DNA of 64,000 nucleotides, taken from positions 1-64,000 of the forward strand of contig JALKBU010000035.1 of the NCBI GenBank assembly GCA_023091735.1, given 5' to 3'. The notes beneath the pieces are model-generated. The model was not told where the DNA came from. It searched no databases and worked only from the letters and a program-made list of their open reading frames with translations. Numbering within the stretch: the stretch's first letter is position 1; each line of letters starts with the position of its first letter. Origin of the DNA: Trichomonas tenax. Lineage: Eukaryota; Parabasalia; Trichomonadida; Trichomonadidae. Positions 10,301 to 19,850 of the stretch are shown here, in pieces. The position numbers were made by a program, and so were the translations under genes.

Positions 10301-13300
10301 GAAGTATGATGTGACATCACGCTTCGATGTGAGAGATAATTGTTCAAAGTTATCAACATTATCGGCAACTTGTGGCCACTCACCAAGGTTTGATAATGAC
10401 TTGATGAGTCCTGAGAATGATGAAGGATTCTTTGAGACCTTATACTTCTGCTGGAAGATTGGAAGCGCAACATCCCACATATGGAGCTTAGCCAAGAAGT
10501 CTTCCTTGTTTGTATTAGGAATCATAATAGAATACTGTTTCCAAACAGCAATGGCATTGTTCCATTCACCGAGATTAATGAATGTATCGATCAACATCTT
10601 CGCCATCTTCTTCTTAATGACACCGCGCTGAATTGCTTCCTGTTGGATACATAAAGCAAAGGCATTAGAACCATATCTTAAAGCTGAACTGACGAGATGC
10701 TTGAGAGGAATCTGCATATCTTCGAACTTTGACATGAAGAAGATCAAATCCATGATTTCATTTGTGACAGCTTCGTAGTTTTCAGATGCAATTAAAAGAG
10801 AATGGAATGTGTTTGTAATGACTGTCTTTCCAGAGTTGGACAATTTCTTCCAGCATGAGAAGAAAGCAATCTTGAAAAGCATCATAGCAAGAGGCTGATA
10901 GTTTGTCGCGAGTGTTGTGCAAGATCTGATGTGATCATTAGGGCTGCTAATGATGCAAACAATGATGAATGAGTGAAGCCATTGCTCAAGATGTCTTCCA
11001 TAACCAAGCGTTGGTGTTGTGACACGTGCAATGAGAGTATCCTCACTGAATGGATGTGGTGTTGGCTTCGGACGTGGTGCTGGCGGCTTTGCTGTAATCG
11101 ATGGTGTGAAGTTTTCGATTGTTTCTGCTGTTGAAATTGCTTCTTCTAATGCATAACTGCTCATTCCTGTCTTTCTGATGTAGTTGATGAGCAAAATCGA
11201 GTTCTTCAAGAATGGACGTCCCTGCGTTCTCAAGAGTGTCAAGATGAGCTCGAAAGCAGCATCCTTGAGTTCTGTTATCTTAGAAACGATTGAGTAGTTA
11301 ATGGCACGAACAATTGTGCCAAGATATAGTGTTAATTCAGCATCCTCAGCAATTCTTGTGAGTGATCTAATAGCTGCACGTCTGACATTCTTAATGGCTT
11401 GTTCAGAAACAATAACATCGCAAATCTGTGGAACAATCAAATACAAAAGATCAACAGAATAAATACCGAGTTGAGAAAATGTGATGAAAACTCTTTCGCA
11501 GAGTTCTTCGTTGTTTGATTTCATAGATTCTAAGCATGAAACGAGAAGTGAAATTGCAGTTGTTGCGTATGGAGCGAAACCATCTCTGAGAATTGTAACG
11601 AGTGAAATCATAACATCCAAGAATAAAACACCAAGATCATCTGTATATCTCTTCACAAGGAAATTGAGGATTCTTTCTGTGAATGGCGTTGTGTTGTGGC
11701 TTGACTCAGTGATGATCTTTGAGAGAATTGGTAAATAGATCTGGAAATCAATTTCATTAGCAGTATCAAGAATTGTCAGGAATCTATTCAAGAACTGATC
11801 AAAGTATGTAAGCATAAACATTCTTGGATTCTTGAGAACATCGCAAAGTGCTGAAACAGTATCACTGTATAAATCGTGCAATTCTTCGGTGTTCAAGATC
11901 TTGAGAAGAGCCTGAGTAACAACATTGATATAGCATTGTTCGCATGTTTCTGGTTTGAGAAGTAATGTATCATCGATTGGATTATCGAGATCTCTGCTTG
12001 GCGTGAAGAATGTTCTTGTAAGCTTTTCATCAAGATTTGTTGGAGCCTGGGAACCCTTTGGTGGTGGACGCTGATGAACGTCCAAAATACCAAGAGCACC
12101 AACTGTTCTTAAGATAGCCATTCTGACCTTTCTGGACTGTGTCGCTGCTAAGAGCTTTGAGCATGCTGACAAAATAAGTGGAGCCATGATTCTATATTGA
12201 ACAACAGCTGCTGGTGGAGAGCATAAAACGAACAATAAATGAAGAACTGAAAGTAACAAATCTCTTTCCTCGCTCTGGTGTAATTTGTTGCACAAAAATG
12301 GAATGAGTTGATGGCTATCATCTGCAATAATATTTGGAGCAATTGGGGCAATAAGTGCAATAGAATCAAACAAACCTATTTCGATTTTAGAAATCGCTTC
12401 AACTTCCAAGAAATTCTCTAATGTTGACTTTTCGGGTGGATGCAAAAGAATATCGAGAGCGATCTCCATGAATGGCTTTGCATAGATCTTCATTGTTGAT
12501 CCTGTGGCTCTAATCAAGTCTGGAAGTGTTTTAACAACTCTCATTCGTAATCTAATTCCTGGAACGTTCTTAATCGAGTAAAAGTGCTCAAGTAATGCAT
12601 GACGTGTGATGTTTGAAACATACATTGGATTGATATCACCAAGAGCAGCGATTGTCTGGAAAACTAAGTTTCTAACAGATGTTGAATCATCATTAGCGAA
12701 TAATTGCAAAAATTTAACACTTTCTGGTGTCGCCAATTCCATGATTGCTGATTTCTTAAGAACTCTCAATATTGACAATCTAACATCATTGGATGGATCG
12801 AAAATAGCCAACTGGAAAAGTTTTTCGGTTGTATCTCTGATATATTCGCTGTTTTTTGTAGACTTAGCAAGTGTAAATAAAGCTGCTGGTATTGCTCTTC
12901 TAATTTCATCAGCTTCAAACATTGATCTATCAGAGATGATCTTGACGAGCTTGCTCTTGTCTGAGATTGCATATTGCGGTAAACCAGCAATTAAATCCAA
13001 AGCGAGAATCGCTTGATTATTTGAAAATTCGTCAACGATCTTTTTAGCAAGAGCTTCTGATATTTTTGGGTTGATTTTTTCGCAAATTGTATTTGTGTAT
13101 GTAACGAAGAAATCATTGAAATATGTAGAAATTGGGGCTTTGAGTAATTTGAGAATTAAATCTTCATCAATTGGCAAAAATTTCTCTCTAAACTTGTGTA
13201 TTGCTGCTGTTAAAAGATCAAAGCTCCAATCTGGATCATTGACAAGAAGAGCCGCGTAATTTTTAATATCATCGATTTTTTGTTCCATGTATTCAGGTAT

Positions 13301-14254
13301 ATTATTGATTAATCTTGAAAGCGATGCTCCAATGCACTTTGGAAATTCGAGAAGAATGTCATTTGTCTGTTCCAAAAGTGAATCAGCGAACATATCTGCA
13401 AATGATTTAGGATCGACGAAAGATAAGTGTGAAATTGAAACATATGCCTCAGCCTGAACGAGAAGAGGTCCATCATATGTCGCATCAGAAATCATATCAT
13501 AAAGTTGTGTAAATTTTGAAGAAAAGTAATCGGGGCAGCTGGCAATAAGTTGCTCCAATATCTTCAGCGCAGCATAAATTTTGAATGGGCTGCCAAATGA
13601 AAGCAATCGATATATTAATTGTGTGAAGAAATTCAAATATTGTTCGAGATCACTTCTTCTGTATCTCAAAATGGCTCTAGTGAGCATATTTACGGCCGAA
13701 GCAGTCGCTCTGATGAGTTGCATTGACGGATGTGAAACTAAAGTCCAGACAGCAGATTGCCACTGCTCGAAAAATACGACAACTTCACTTCCTGCATTCA
13801 AAGATATCGACTCCAACAGACAGACAGCTGCTAAGTGACGCGATCTTCGTCCATAGGCGCGAACCCATCCCAATAATCTTTCTAATAAGTGAGCAACGTA
13901 TCTAGACTGCTCAAAACTGGGGTGGTGGACAAGCTTTCCCGCACACCAACTAGTGAACTTGACGTATTCGTAATCAAATTGCGGTAAAACTCTGTCAAAT
14001 ATTCCGGTCAATCTTGCAAAGTCGTTATAGCCAAATTGGTGCAATGTCGTTACTCCTATTGCCGCACGCATGATATTTTCGATGGATGGCCCTCTAGAAA
14101 GGCTAGAAACCATTTTTATATATTCTTCTATCGAATTTCCCAAGTTTTTGTTGCTGATATGAACCATTTCCATGTAGAATTCGCTGTAGTGACGCTCGTA
14201 CGCCTGTTGCATGCCCGCAAACGTAAGAGGAATCTTCAAATCACGGAGGTTCAT
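7376..14254 (-). CDS. TOR: Target of rapamycin (TOR) kinase
   Basis: A 2292-residue PI3K-related kinase and the central nutrient/growth regulator of eukaryotes. The order is: HEAT-type helical repeats (about 1-1100), FAT region (about 1150-1700), FRB-like bundle (about 1765-1860, from WYEHVLQKIND), kinase domain (about 1930-2200) and C-terminal FATC ending LAMMYSGWCSFW. Kinase motifs are intact: VKGHEDLRLDER (nucleotide-binding lysine), GLGDRHPSNLLID (catalytic loop) and HIDFGDCFE (DFG). The FATC end and the catalytic loop match TOR rather than ATM, ATR, DNA-PK or SMG1. It is slightly shorter than yeast or human TOR (about 2500). The FRB positions that contact rapamycin look altered (see findings). 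The ATG at 14254 is the first in frame, and no introns are needed. Confidence 0.95.
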   Translation of the reverse strand: MNLRDLKIPLTFAGMQQAYERHYSEFYMEMVHISNKNLGNSIEEYIKMVSSLSRGPSIENIMRAAIGVTTLHQFGYNDFARLTGIFDRVLPQFDYEYVKFTSWCAGKLVHHPSFEQSRYVAHLLERLLGWVRAYGRRSRHLAAVCLLESISLNAGSEVVVFFEQWQSAVWTLVSHPSMQLIRATASAVNMLTRAILRYRRSDLEQYLNFFTQLIYRLLSFGSPFKIYAALKILEQLIASCPDYFSSKFTQLYDMISDATYDGPLLVQAEAYVSISHLSFVDPKSFADMFADSLLEQTNDILLEFPKCIGASLSRLINNIPEYMEQKIDDIKNYAALLVNDPDWSFDLLTAAIHKFREKFLPIDEDLILKLLKAPISTYFNDFFVTYTNTICEKINPKISEALAKKIVDEFSNNQAILALDLIAGLPQYAISDKSKLVKIISDRSMFEADEIRRAIPAALFTLAKSTKNSEYIRDTTEKLFQLAIFDPSNDVRLSILRVLKKSAIMELATPESVKFLQLFANDDSTSVRNLVFQTIAALGDINPMYVSNITRHALLEHFYSIKNVPGIRLRMRVVKTLPDLIRATGSTMKIYAKPFMEIALDILLHPPEKSTLENFLEVEAISKIEIGLFDSIALIAPIAPNIIADDSHQLIPFLCNKLHQSEERDLLLSVLHLLFVLCSPPAAVVQYRIMAPLILSACSKLLAATQSRKVRMAILRTVGALGILDVHQRPPPKGSQAPTNLDEKLTRTFFTPSRDLDNPIDDTLLLKPETCEQCYINVVTQALLKILNTEELHDLYSDTVSALCDVLKNPRMFMLTYFDQFLNRFLTILDTANEIDFQIYLPILSKIITESSHNTTPFTERILNFLVKRYTDDLGVLFLDVMISLVTILRDGFAPYATTAISLLVSCLESMKSNNEELCERVFITFSQLGIYSVDLLYLIVPQICDVIVSEQAIKNVRRAAIRSLTRIAEDAELTLYLGTIVRAINYSIVSKITELKDAAFELILTLLRTQGRPFLKNSILLINYIRKTGMSSYALEEAISTAETIENFTPSITAKPPAPRPKPTPHPFSEDTLIARVTTPTLGYGRHLEQWLHSFIIVCIISSPNDHIRSCTTLATNYQPLAMMLFKIAFFSCWKKLSNSGKTVITNTFHSLLIASENYEAVTNEIMDLIFFMSKFEDMQIPLKHLVSSALRYGSNAFALCIQQEAIQRGVIKKKMAKMLIDTFINLGEWNNAIAVWKQYSIMIPNTNKEDFLAKLHMWDVALPIFQQKYKVSKNPSSFSGLIKSLSNLGEWPQVADNVDNFEQLSLTSKRDVTSYFANAAFLLERWDDLNVILESRSVDSIRCMVLLALYNIKKENYDIDEIITNAWSLLASRPIMFWANNQQIHRDTMLRAQQIVEVLEIRDWAKNPSMRKSIEEVWNSRLQTAPRDFEVWFPIISNRFRVTHKADNIFMEFFSLKSLTLGTKLNDPVFNIIFRDLDMKTSPDLDRICYVINKYNTGKKEEAISQMKFLTENVKGELLPRCHDLYATWLLETNDTMDALYDAYDHLSQIPVIKLPVNECSGTCCAHLMINKQMKEKIKMHDLHTTLGGLYLPTGIVKALQINLNELQVLRRWSDINSELINRDPHHLTKYVTNAIDALAKCCSISASFIEIVQLLNLFFEHANHGEVFEQTSSCISQISADLLLQASPQLLVQLNHPTPRVAQFVHKLLYSLLDEHYHALIFSLIVNTFSKDASRAHASTLLYNEFKQSHPVEAEEVSLIRKCLLRAAVTWYEHVLQKINDAIDHFSLGRADLMQSTLQSILTMTAKPRCKLHQQFLRQYGSQIRSLDQIMRVFNPRNQNCMNSVSSWCRIMQDSLTEDIKKVRVIQLRALSEQLDQRTNFRLAVPCTYRPGRRINRIQYFVGQFSVYMSKQQPKDVVVRGEDGNFYQYLVKGHEDLRLDERIMQFFRLINSFLKKQTYFSGNLIGTMGVIPLSMQHGLVQWVRGTDTLRAIVENYRKLYGRDPMQEFKLLEELSYSSFDYMQPVQKMQVLQKLTNTIPATDIAKLFILKADSASTWLKQQHTFAISTAMTSIVGYVIGLGDRHPSNLLIDRLTGKVVHIDFGDCFEKAAKRKFLPEVVPFRLTRMMVNAMGVTGTQGTFRTAFVQMANILRENRRVLVMVLSIFVHEPLVDPDTIEDGNIENTDMSESVPPDPPASTAAATTKQQPQDKLKNAMLAGSIMDKSRLMLASNPAAQSSLEMRHRVNQKLSGTDFENETPLSVEEQADLLIKSSVSPYNLAMMYSGWCSFW

Positions 14255-15829
14255 TTACAAATTTAAATTTTTACCCTTATCAATTAAAAATATTCTCTGT
14301 GTTGTTTTGTTTTTTTATAATAAAACATGAAAAAAAAACAAAAAAAACAATTGTTTTGTGAATTTCAACACAAATTGAGTGCTAAGTGGCCAGCATTCAT
14401 ATTTACCGCCGCCTGTGTCTGCACATAACATTTTCAATAGCGATAACTTTTTTTGACAAAATTGAGCAAACCTATTCGTCAGAAATACATTCTGTGTCGG
14501 ATGAAATAGGTTTATTTGTCAAAAACATTTAAAATGTCAAATTCTAACTTCGTTTTTAATAGATTTTTAGTTTTTAAATTATGAATAAATGCTAAATCTA
14601 ATCAATATGATTTTATGACAATAAACATCACAATTTGTAAATTTGACAAATATATTTTGTGGTTTTTGTTTATATTTAAAGTAGATATATGTAATGACTA
14701 TAAAACAGCATGTTTCTTCATATTTTGACAATAAACTGTCAGAGGTTTATTTTGATTTTTTGTGATATTTAGATATGATATATGTTGCAAAAGTTGGCCT
14801 CTTAATTTGTGATTTTTTGACAATAAATTCGATTAATTTTTGACGCAATTTTTCCACTGAATTTTTTCAGATATTTATTTGTCAAAAATGCGATCTACAT
14901 TCAAAAATGGGATAAATTTCAATTTTCTTTTATTGTCTTTGCCAATGTTTTGTTCCTATTCTCATGCATTTTATCATGAATTTTTTTCGTAATTGAATTG
15001 GTTTCGCGAGAAATACAATGAGACAAGATATCGGAGTTTTGAAGTACTCTATGCACGTTGAACCGATTTTCATCGTTCTATCCTTTTTATAATTAGTTAT
15101 CAGTTCGGTTAAAGAACTTGAGAACATGGAACTCAGATCCATCTGAGCTATTCTATTAGGTTTTCGGGTGAACGGCTTTGATTGAGTATAATGGTGATCT
15201 ATCTGATGATCAAAATCAGGATTTGCACCTTTGCAAATCATGAATTAAATAATGCATAGGAATCTATCTAGACTTGCCAATATTAACATGCTTATTCATG
15301 TATCAATCATTAAGTTATAAAGTGATGAATGGATTTTGTGGTTGAAAACTTAATTCTATATTCAGCAGTATCCATATAATAAATGTGTCAAACATAAAAT
15401 TACCAAATTAATATGATTAATATATAGAGTTTATATTCTTTCATGACAATTTGTATATTTTATCTAATCTAAGTTCTAAAGTTTTCTGTTTTTCTATATC
15501 AATTTAAGATATTATCAAATATTAAATAATGAACAATAATAGAATTTACAAGTATTACTGAAATACATCATAAGAACATGCAATTACATTAACAAATTTT
15601 TTAAAAGATTTTTAATCAATTACAAGCTTCATCTATATACCAGCATATAATCACCTTGGGTTTTTGTTGTGCTGCATTAGAAGTAAAGATAGTCATACTC
15701 AATTGAAAAGTGATTTTCATGCAATTGTTTTCCGCGCCTGTGCCTGTAAATAATTATAGTGTCAATTTTTGGAGTATTTACAATGTCAAATGTAAGATGT
15801 CAATGGCAAAAATTTTCACGTTAAAATCC
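14255..15829. other. AT-rich intergenic region upstream of TOR and of the IQ protein
   Basis: No convincing gene was found. The proximal 600 bases carry repeated TTTGACAATAAA-like motifs (separate entry). A 103-codon minus-strand frame at 14930-15241 has no recognisable domain and I do not call it. Confidence 0.6.
14450..14890. repeat. Interspersed TTTGACAATAAA motif cluster
   Basis: About six copies of TTTGACAAWAAA or its reverse complement TTTATTTGTCAAA lie within 440 bases (near 14454, 14511, 14617, 14724, 14816 and 14875), plus partial copies. They are unevenly spaced and occur on both strands. One segment near 14472-14512 is also an imperfect inverted repeat (CCTATT...AATAGG). Confidence 0.55.
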
Positions 15830-18800
15830 ATGGATGCTGAAGCAGTACATCAAAGGGATGTCGCTTCCATCCTTTCTCAATTACAGGACGACATGGCGTC
15901 CATAAAGGAGAAATATAAGAACATCCCCAATGGAAAAGAAGAACTCAATCGAGAGATGCAAGAATTAATCGCGAATGCTGACCGAGACCTTCGACTAAAA
16001 ACACAAGCAATCGTTCGTGCTAGATTATCACAATCCAGGGCACTGCCAGTTAACGCTGTAAAGGATGCAGTTATGGAAAAGAGAAGAGTAAAATCGACAT
16101 TAAACAAGCCTCTTCCTCCACTGGAACCATTAAAACCACCATCACTTGACAAAACACTCGATTCGCTCGCTTCACAACCAATAGGTCCAATAGATAGGAA
16201 AGAACAAAGACTTTGCACGTCTGTAACGCCAGTTAGAGCCAGACACATACCGGAAAACCAGAGGATATCGCTTCCAAAGCGTGATTTTCATGATCCTGGA
16301 GCACCTTTGCCTGAAATTGATTCACAAGTTTTCAAAAAATACGGATTAAATCAATTAAACGAGTCAGGATTGATCAATGATGCCACAGTAAAACAACAGC
16401 TCGACGGGTTGATTACAGTTTCTCCATTTATTTACGATTTTACAAAATCAATTCAACAAGTTCAAAATCCAGATTTGTATGTTCTTGATAATACATCAGA
16501 AGCACAGAAAACCCCGCATTCTGATAGAAGTGTTATTGAAGCTCCAGCACCTGCACCAAAGTCATCGATGATGCAATCATCACGTGCACATCTTCGTTTA
16601 CAATTCATCAATGGCGATCCGCTCACTTATACTCAGGACTACAGAGACTTCAGACGCGAAAACACAAACGTTTGGGAACAAATCGAAGTTGTTTTCCAAC
16701 TTTTAAAGCACGCTTGCAATACATATGGATTTTCGAAAGTTCAAGTCGATGGAAATGCAGTTTTGGACTTATTGCAATACGATCCAGATGAAATTTCAGA
16801 AGATAGATTGATGCTTTGCTTCATTGATATTCCACCGGAAAAGAAGCGTCGCAAATGCACAAAGATTGGTGTTGGTTTTGTTGGTCCGAATGCTGAGAAT
16901 AAGGCCGCTACTGTTATTCAGTCTCTATGGCGTGGATTCCATGCCAGACGTGAGGTCCGCATGATCAGACGCACTGGCGCTGCAGTTAGAATCATCCAAC
17001 GCTGGTATAGAAACATGATACAGTATCATCAGCTCAAGAAGAATCTCAGAGTTGAAGCCGATAGAAGAATCAACAAATATGCTCTTATTCACCAAGACTC
17101 AAGCCTTTACGATCCAGACATGCCTCACGTTAGTTTTCACTTAGTTGATGGACACAGCTCTATTGAATACGGTAGACTTATCGAGTTGAGAAATCGCGGT
17201 GTTATTTTAATTATTTTTACAAGAAAGCAACTGCCAACGACAACAATCGAAGAGTTCAAGAAACTTTCTGGCGATCAAAAGGTTCATTTCCTTGTTGCTC
17301 AGCAAAGACTTCCTAAGACTCTTCCAATCGAAGATGTCATTGCAAGCGACTCCAGAACACTTTCGAAGATCAAGAATATCGCTGGCACATTGCCGATCAT
17401 TGTCTGGCCAAAGGCACCAAGTCATTCTCTCGTCGAGGTCTCTGTGAAATTGAATGCACACGTCATGGCTCCTGCTCCACTTAAAGTATCTCTTTTATCT
17501 TCGAGAGAAGCAATCAGAAGATTGTTCGAAAATGCAAAGTGCAATCTTTTCAAGGCAACAGATGTTATTTTCGATAGATTCACATTATGCCAGACTTTGG
17601 CGCAACTGAGCATCGACAATCTTGAAGCAATGATGTGGATGCTGAGAATGAACACTGGAGACTTCGCATGGATTTCCACAGAAGAGATGGCATTGCTCGA
17701 GAAGATGAGAGATCACAAAGCTATGATTAGCAACGATGACCTCAAGGATCCACACTTCAAGGATTTGATTGCTCAAAACATCTTGAATGATCTTCCAAAG
17801 ATCACAAACACAATTCCTCCATGGGAACCAAAGGATTTCCTTTCTGCAGTTTGGGAGAAAGGCGCTATTATCGAAGAAGCACCAACAATGATCAGAAGTA
17901 ATCCATCATTGACAATCTTCGTTCCTCCAGCTGGTCAAAGACCAGTTTGCACTGCTTCATGGGAGCGTTTGTATATTTCAGCATTTGAAGAGTTTGCAAA
18001 GATATATCCTGCTTTCATGGAACCACCAAAGGAGTTGATGGCTGAAGTCAAAAACATTGCTGCAGAACTTGCTCAAAGAGAAATCTATGGCCATTCAACA
18101 GTCAATTTCACATACTCAGCGAAGCAAACAGACGACAAAGAAAATCGTTTCAAGATGAATCTTATTGCCGACTCAATCTCTATTTGCTCGGAGAAGGAAC
18201 TGCTTGCACAGTGGCTTGCTGAATATCATTCGAAGACTGCTTTCGATGATGAAAGGTTCTGCTATTCTGACAAGAAATATATCTATCTCCAGGAGAACTT
18301 GAAAGTTCCAAAAGTTTTGTCATTCAACGAGTTGTACAACAAACTCAATCTTTCAGGTCTTCCTATCCACACAAAGATCACTTTTGTTCATGATATGACA
18401 GATCCTTACACACTGGGTTTAGTTGTTGTTGATGATTCTCCAAGTAACTTGATAAATTTGGTTTATAACACACTTTGCGTTCTCGCAATGAATGTATATG
18501 ATTTGCAAAATGATCCACATAATATTATGTTCACTTACATTCAAGCCATTGAGTTCTTGAGAGGGCAGTTGACAACAACGAAGATCCTCAACACAACAGT
18601 TCTCATGAAGCGAACAAAGAAGGGCAAAGAAAACAAGAAGATCGAAGGCGATAATAACGAAGAAATGAAGGAAGACTTCGTTGATGAAGATAAAGTTGAT
18701 GACCAGAAGTCTGCTGAAGAGGAGAAAGAAGAAACAACAGATGAAACAGTTTCCCAAGAATCTCAGCCACTTCCAGATCTCAAAGAACTCGTCGAACTCG

Positions 18801-19237
18801 ATAATACAAATCATCCTCAGATTTTCTCTATTCACTCTGAAGATAACACTTCTCATAACAGCGACAATAGATCACAAAAAAGTGAAACCCAAAGTGTCAA
18901 CGGAGAAGCTAATATACAAAATATAGAAAATCAAAATATTAATAATACTAATCAATCTCAAAATGTTGAACAGAAGACAGAAAACAATCAAGAAGAGCCA
19001 AGGTCACAAGATAATGACCAAAATGTTCAGGTTGCTGAAACAAAATCCGACGATAAACAAAATTCCAAACAAACTGCCGGAATATCAGTTGAAAATGATT
19101 TACTAGCATCTAAAGAGGCTAAAGAAGAGGAAAAAGTCAAACAAGAGCCCGCAGTTCTTCCAAAGCCAACTGATCCAACAGAAAAGCTCCTGAAATTCGC
19201 TTCAAGAGAAACCCTGAAACATAATGAAGAGAAATAA
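15830..19237 (+). CDS. IQ-motif protein resembling IQCH
   Basis: A 1135-residue protein. The start is placed at the ATG at 15830 (MDAEAVHQRD), directly after TTTTCACGTTA, an initiator-like sequence; the frame upstream is open but lacks context. The N-terminus (ILSQLQDDMASIKEKY) is helical, followed by a proline-rich linker. An IQ calmodulin-binding motif (IQSLWRGFHARREVR) lies near residue 360 and a second IQ-like helix (IIQRWYRNMIQ) near 385. The large globular part that follows resembles the ATP-grasp-like C-terminal region of IQCH, a flagellum-associated protein in animals. The last 200 residues are low-complexity, acidic and N/Q-rich. The IQ motifs are direct; the IQCH assignment is by resemblance. 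Confidence 0.65.
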   Translation: MDAEAVHQRDVASILSQLQDDMASIKEKYKNIPNGKEELNREMQELIANADRDLRLKTQAIVRARLSQSRALPVNAVKDAVMEKRRVKSTLNKPLPPLEPLKPPSLDKTLDSLASQPIGPIDRKEQRLCTSVTPVRARHIPENQRISLPKRDFHDPGAPLPEIDSQVFKKYGLNQLNESGLINDATVKQQLDGLITVSPFIYDFTKSIQQVQNPDLYVLDNTSEAQKTPHSDRSVIEAPAPAPKSSMMQSSRAHLRLQFINGDPLTYTQDYRDFRRENTNVWEQIEVVFQLLKHACNTYGFSKVQVDGNAVLDLLQYDPDEISEDRLMLCFIDIPPEKKRRKCTKIGVGFVGPNAENKAATVIQSLWRGFHARREVRMIRRTGAAVRIIQRWYRNMIQYHQLKKNLRVEADRRINKYALIHQDSSLYDPDMPHVSFHLVDGHSSIEYGRLIELRNRGVILIIFTRKQLPTTTIEEFKKLSGDQKVHFLVAQQRLPKTLPIEDVIASDSRTLSKIKNIAGTLPIIVWPKAPSHSLVEVSVKLNAHVMAPAPLKVSLLSSREAIRRLFENAKCNLFKATDVIFDRFTLCQTLAQLSIDNLEAMMWMLRMNTGDFAWISTEEMALLEKMRDHKAMISNDDLKDPHFKDLIAQNILNDLPKITNTIPPWEPKDFLSAVWEKGAIIEEAPTMIRSNPSLTIFVPPAGQRPVCTASWERLYISAFEEFAKIYPAFMEPPKELMAEVKNIAAELAQREIYGHSTVNFTYSAKQTDDKENRFKMNLIADSISICSEKELLAQWLAEYHSKTAFDDERFCYSDKKYIYLQENLKVPKVLSFNELYNKLNLSGLPIHTKITFVHDMTDPYTLGLVVVDDSPSNLINLVYNTLCVLAMNVYDLQNDPHNIMFTYIQAIEFLRGQLTTTKILNTTVLMKRTKKGKENKKIEGDNNEEMKEDFVDEDKVDDQKSAEEEKEETTDETVSQESQPLPDLKELVELDNTNHPQIFSIHSEDNTSHNSDNRSQKSETQSVNGEANIQNIENQNINNTNQSQNVEQKTENNQEEPRSQDNDQNVQVAETKSDDKQNSKQTAGISVENDLLASKEAKEEEKVKQEPAVLPKPTDPTEKLLKFASRETLKHNEEK

Positions 19238-19547
19238 GCAATAACCCATGAAATAATGTTTTTTTTTTGCGTTTGAATTTTTCTTGCTCTTTTCCTACCG
19301 GATGTTATCTAACCTCATGTTGTTCTTTGCGTTTGTTATAATTATTTGTTTAAATTTATGTTTTTTTCACGATAATTTTTTTAGAAAATTTAAAAAAAAA
19401 GTACTAATTAAAACAAAAAATAAAGTTTTTAAAGACGCCTCTAAGTGCATTTTTAAAAGGGGTGACTGTATTCAAGCTGTCTGTTCCTATCAAGACATGA
19501 CTTTTTCTTCATCAATCCTCGATTGAACAGAAACATGCTGACGTAGC
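19238..19547. other. T-rich intergenic spacer
   Basis: This spacer lies between two convergent genes. It is T-rich with no RNA gene or repeat seen. Confidence 0.5.
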
Positions 19548-19850
19548 CTAATTAGAGTATTCGAAAGATTCGAAGTAGTTAAAGTTTGTGAAATCGGAGA
19601 AAACCGTTTCATCAAACGAAAAAGAATAAGGTTGATCCTGTGAGAGCATACAAGCTATGGGGTTGGTGTCCGGTACAATTGGCGGTGGTACAATGATTGG
19701 TGGCTTAATAATCATGTTAATAATCTGTTTACGTTCATCTGGAGTCTTATATTCGTACTCCGCATCGATATTTCCTCTTTTACCTACCACAACGATCATC
19801 TTTTTACGAGCGTTGTGGTAGTCAATGAAGCGTGGTGTGTGTTTCTTCAT
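19548..19850 (-). CDS. Small hypothetical protein
   Basis: A frame of 100 residues beginning MKKHTPRFIDYHNARKKM. I chose this ATG because TCATTTTTTCC lies 9-18 bases before it, matching the local initiator pattern; the longer open frame upstream would swallow that motif. The sequence has a basic N-terminus, a central proline/isoleucine stretch (KPPIIVPPPIVP) and an acidic, aromatic C-terminus (DFTNFNYFESFEYSN). There is no signal peptide or membrane segment, and no family is recognised. Confidence 0.55.
   Translation of the reverse strand: MKKHTPRFIDYHNARKKMIVVVGKRGNIDAEYEYKTPDERKQIINMIIKPPIIVPPPIVPDTNPIACMLSQDQPYSFSFDETVFSDFTNFNYFESFEYSN

Noticed and set aside
14930..15241. 103-codon minus-strand frame starting MICKGANPDFDHQ
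   Set aside because: There is no domain, no initiator-like motif at the start, and the composition is irregular. A weak ankyrin-like look in the first residues does not continue.
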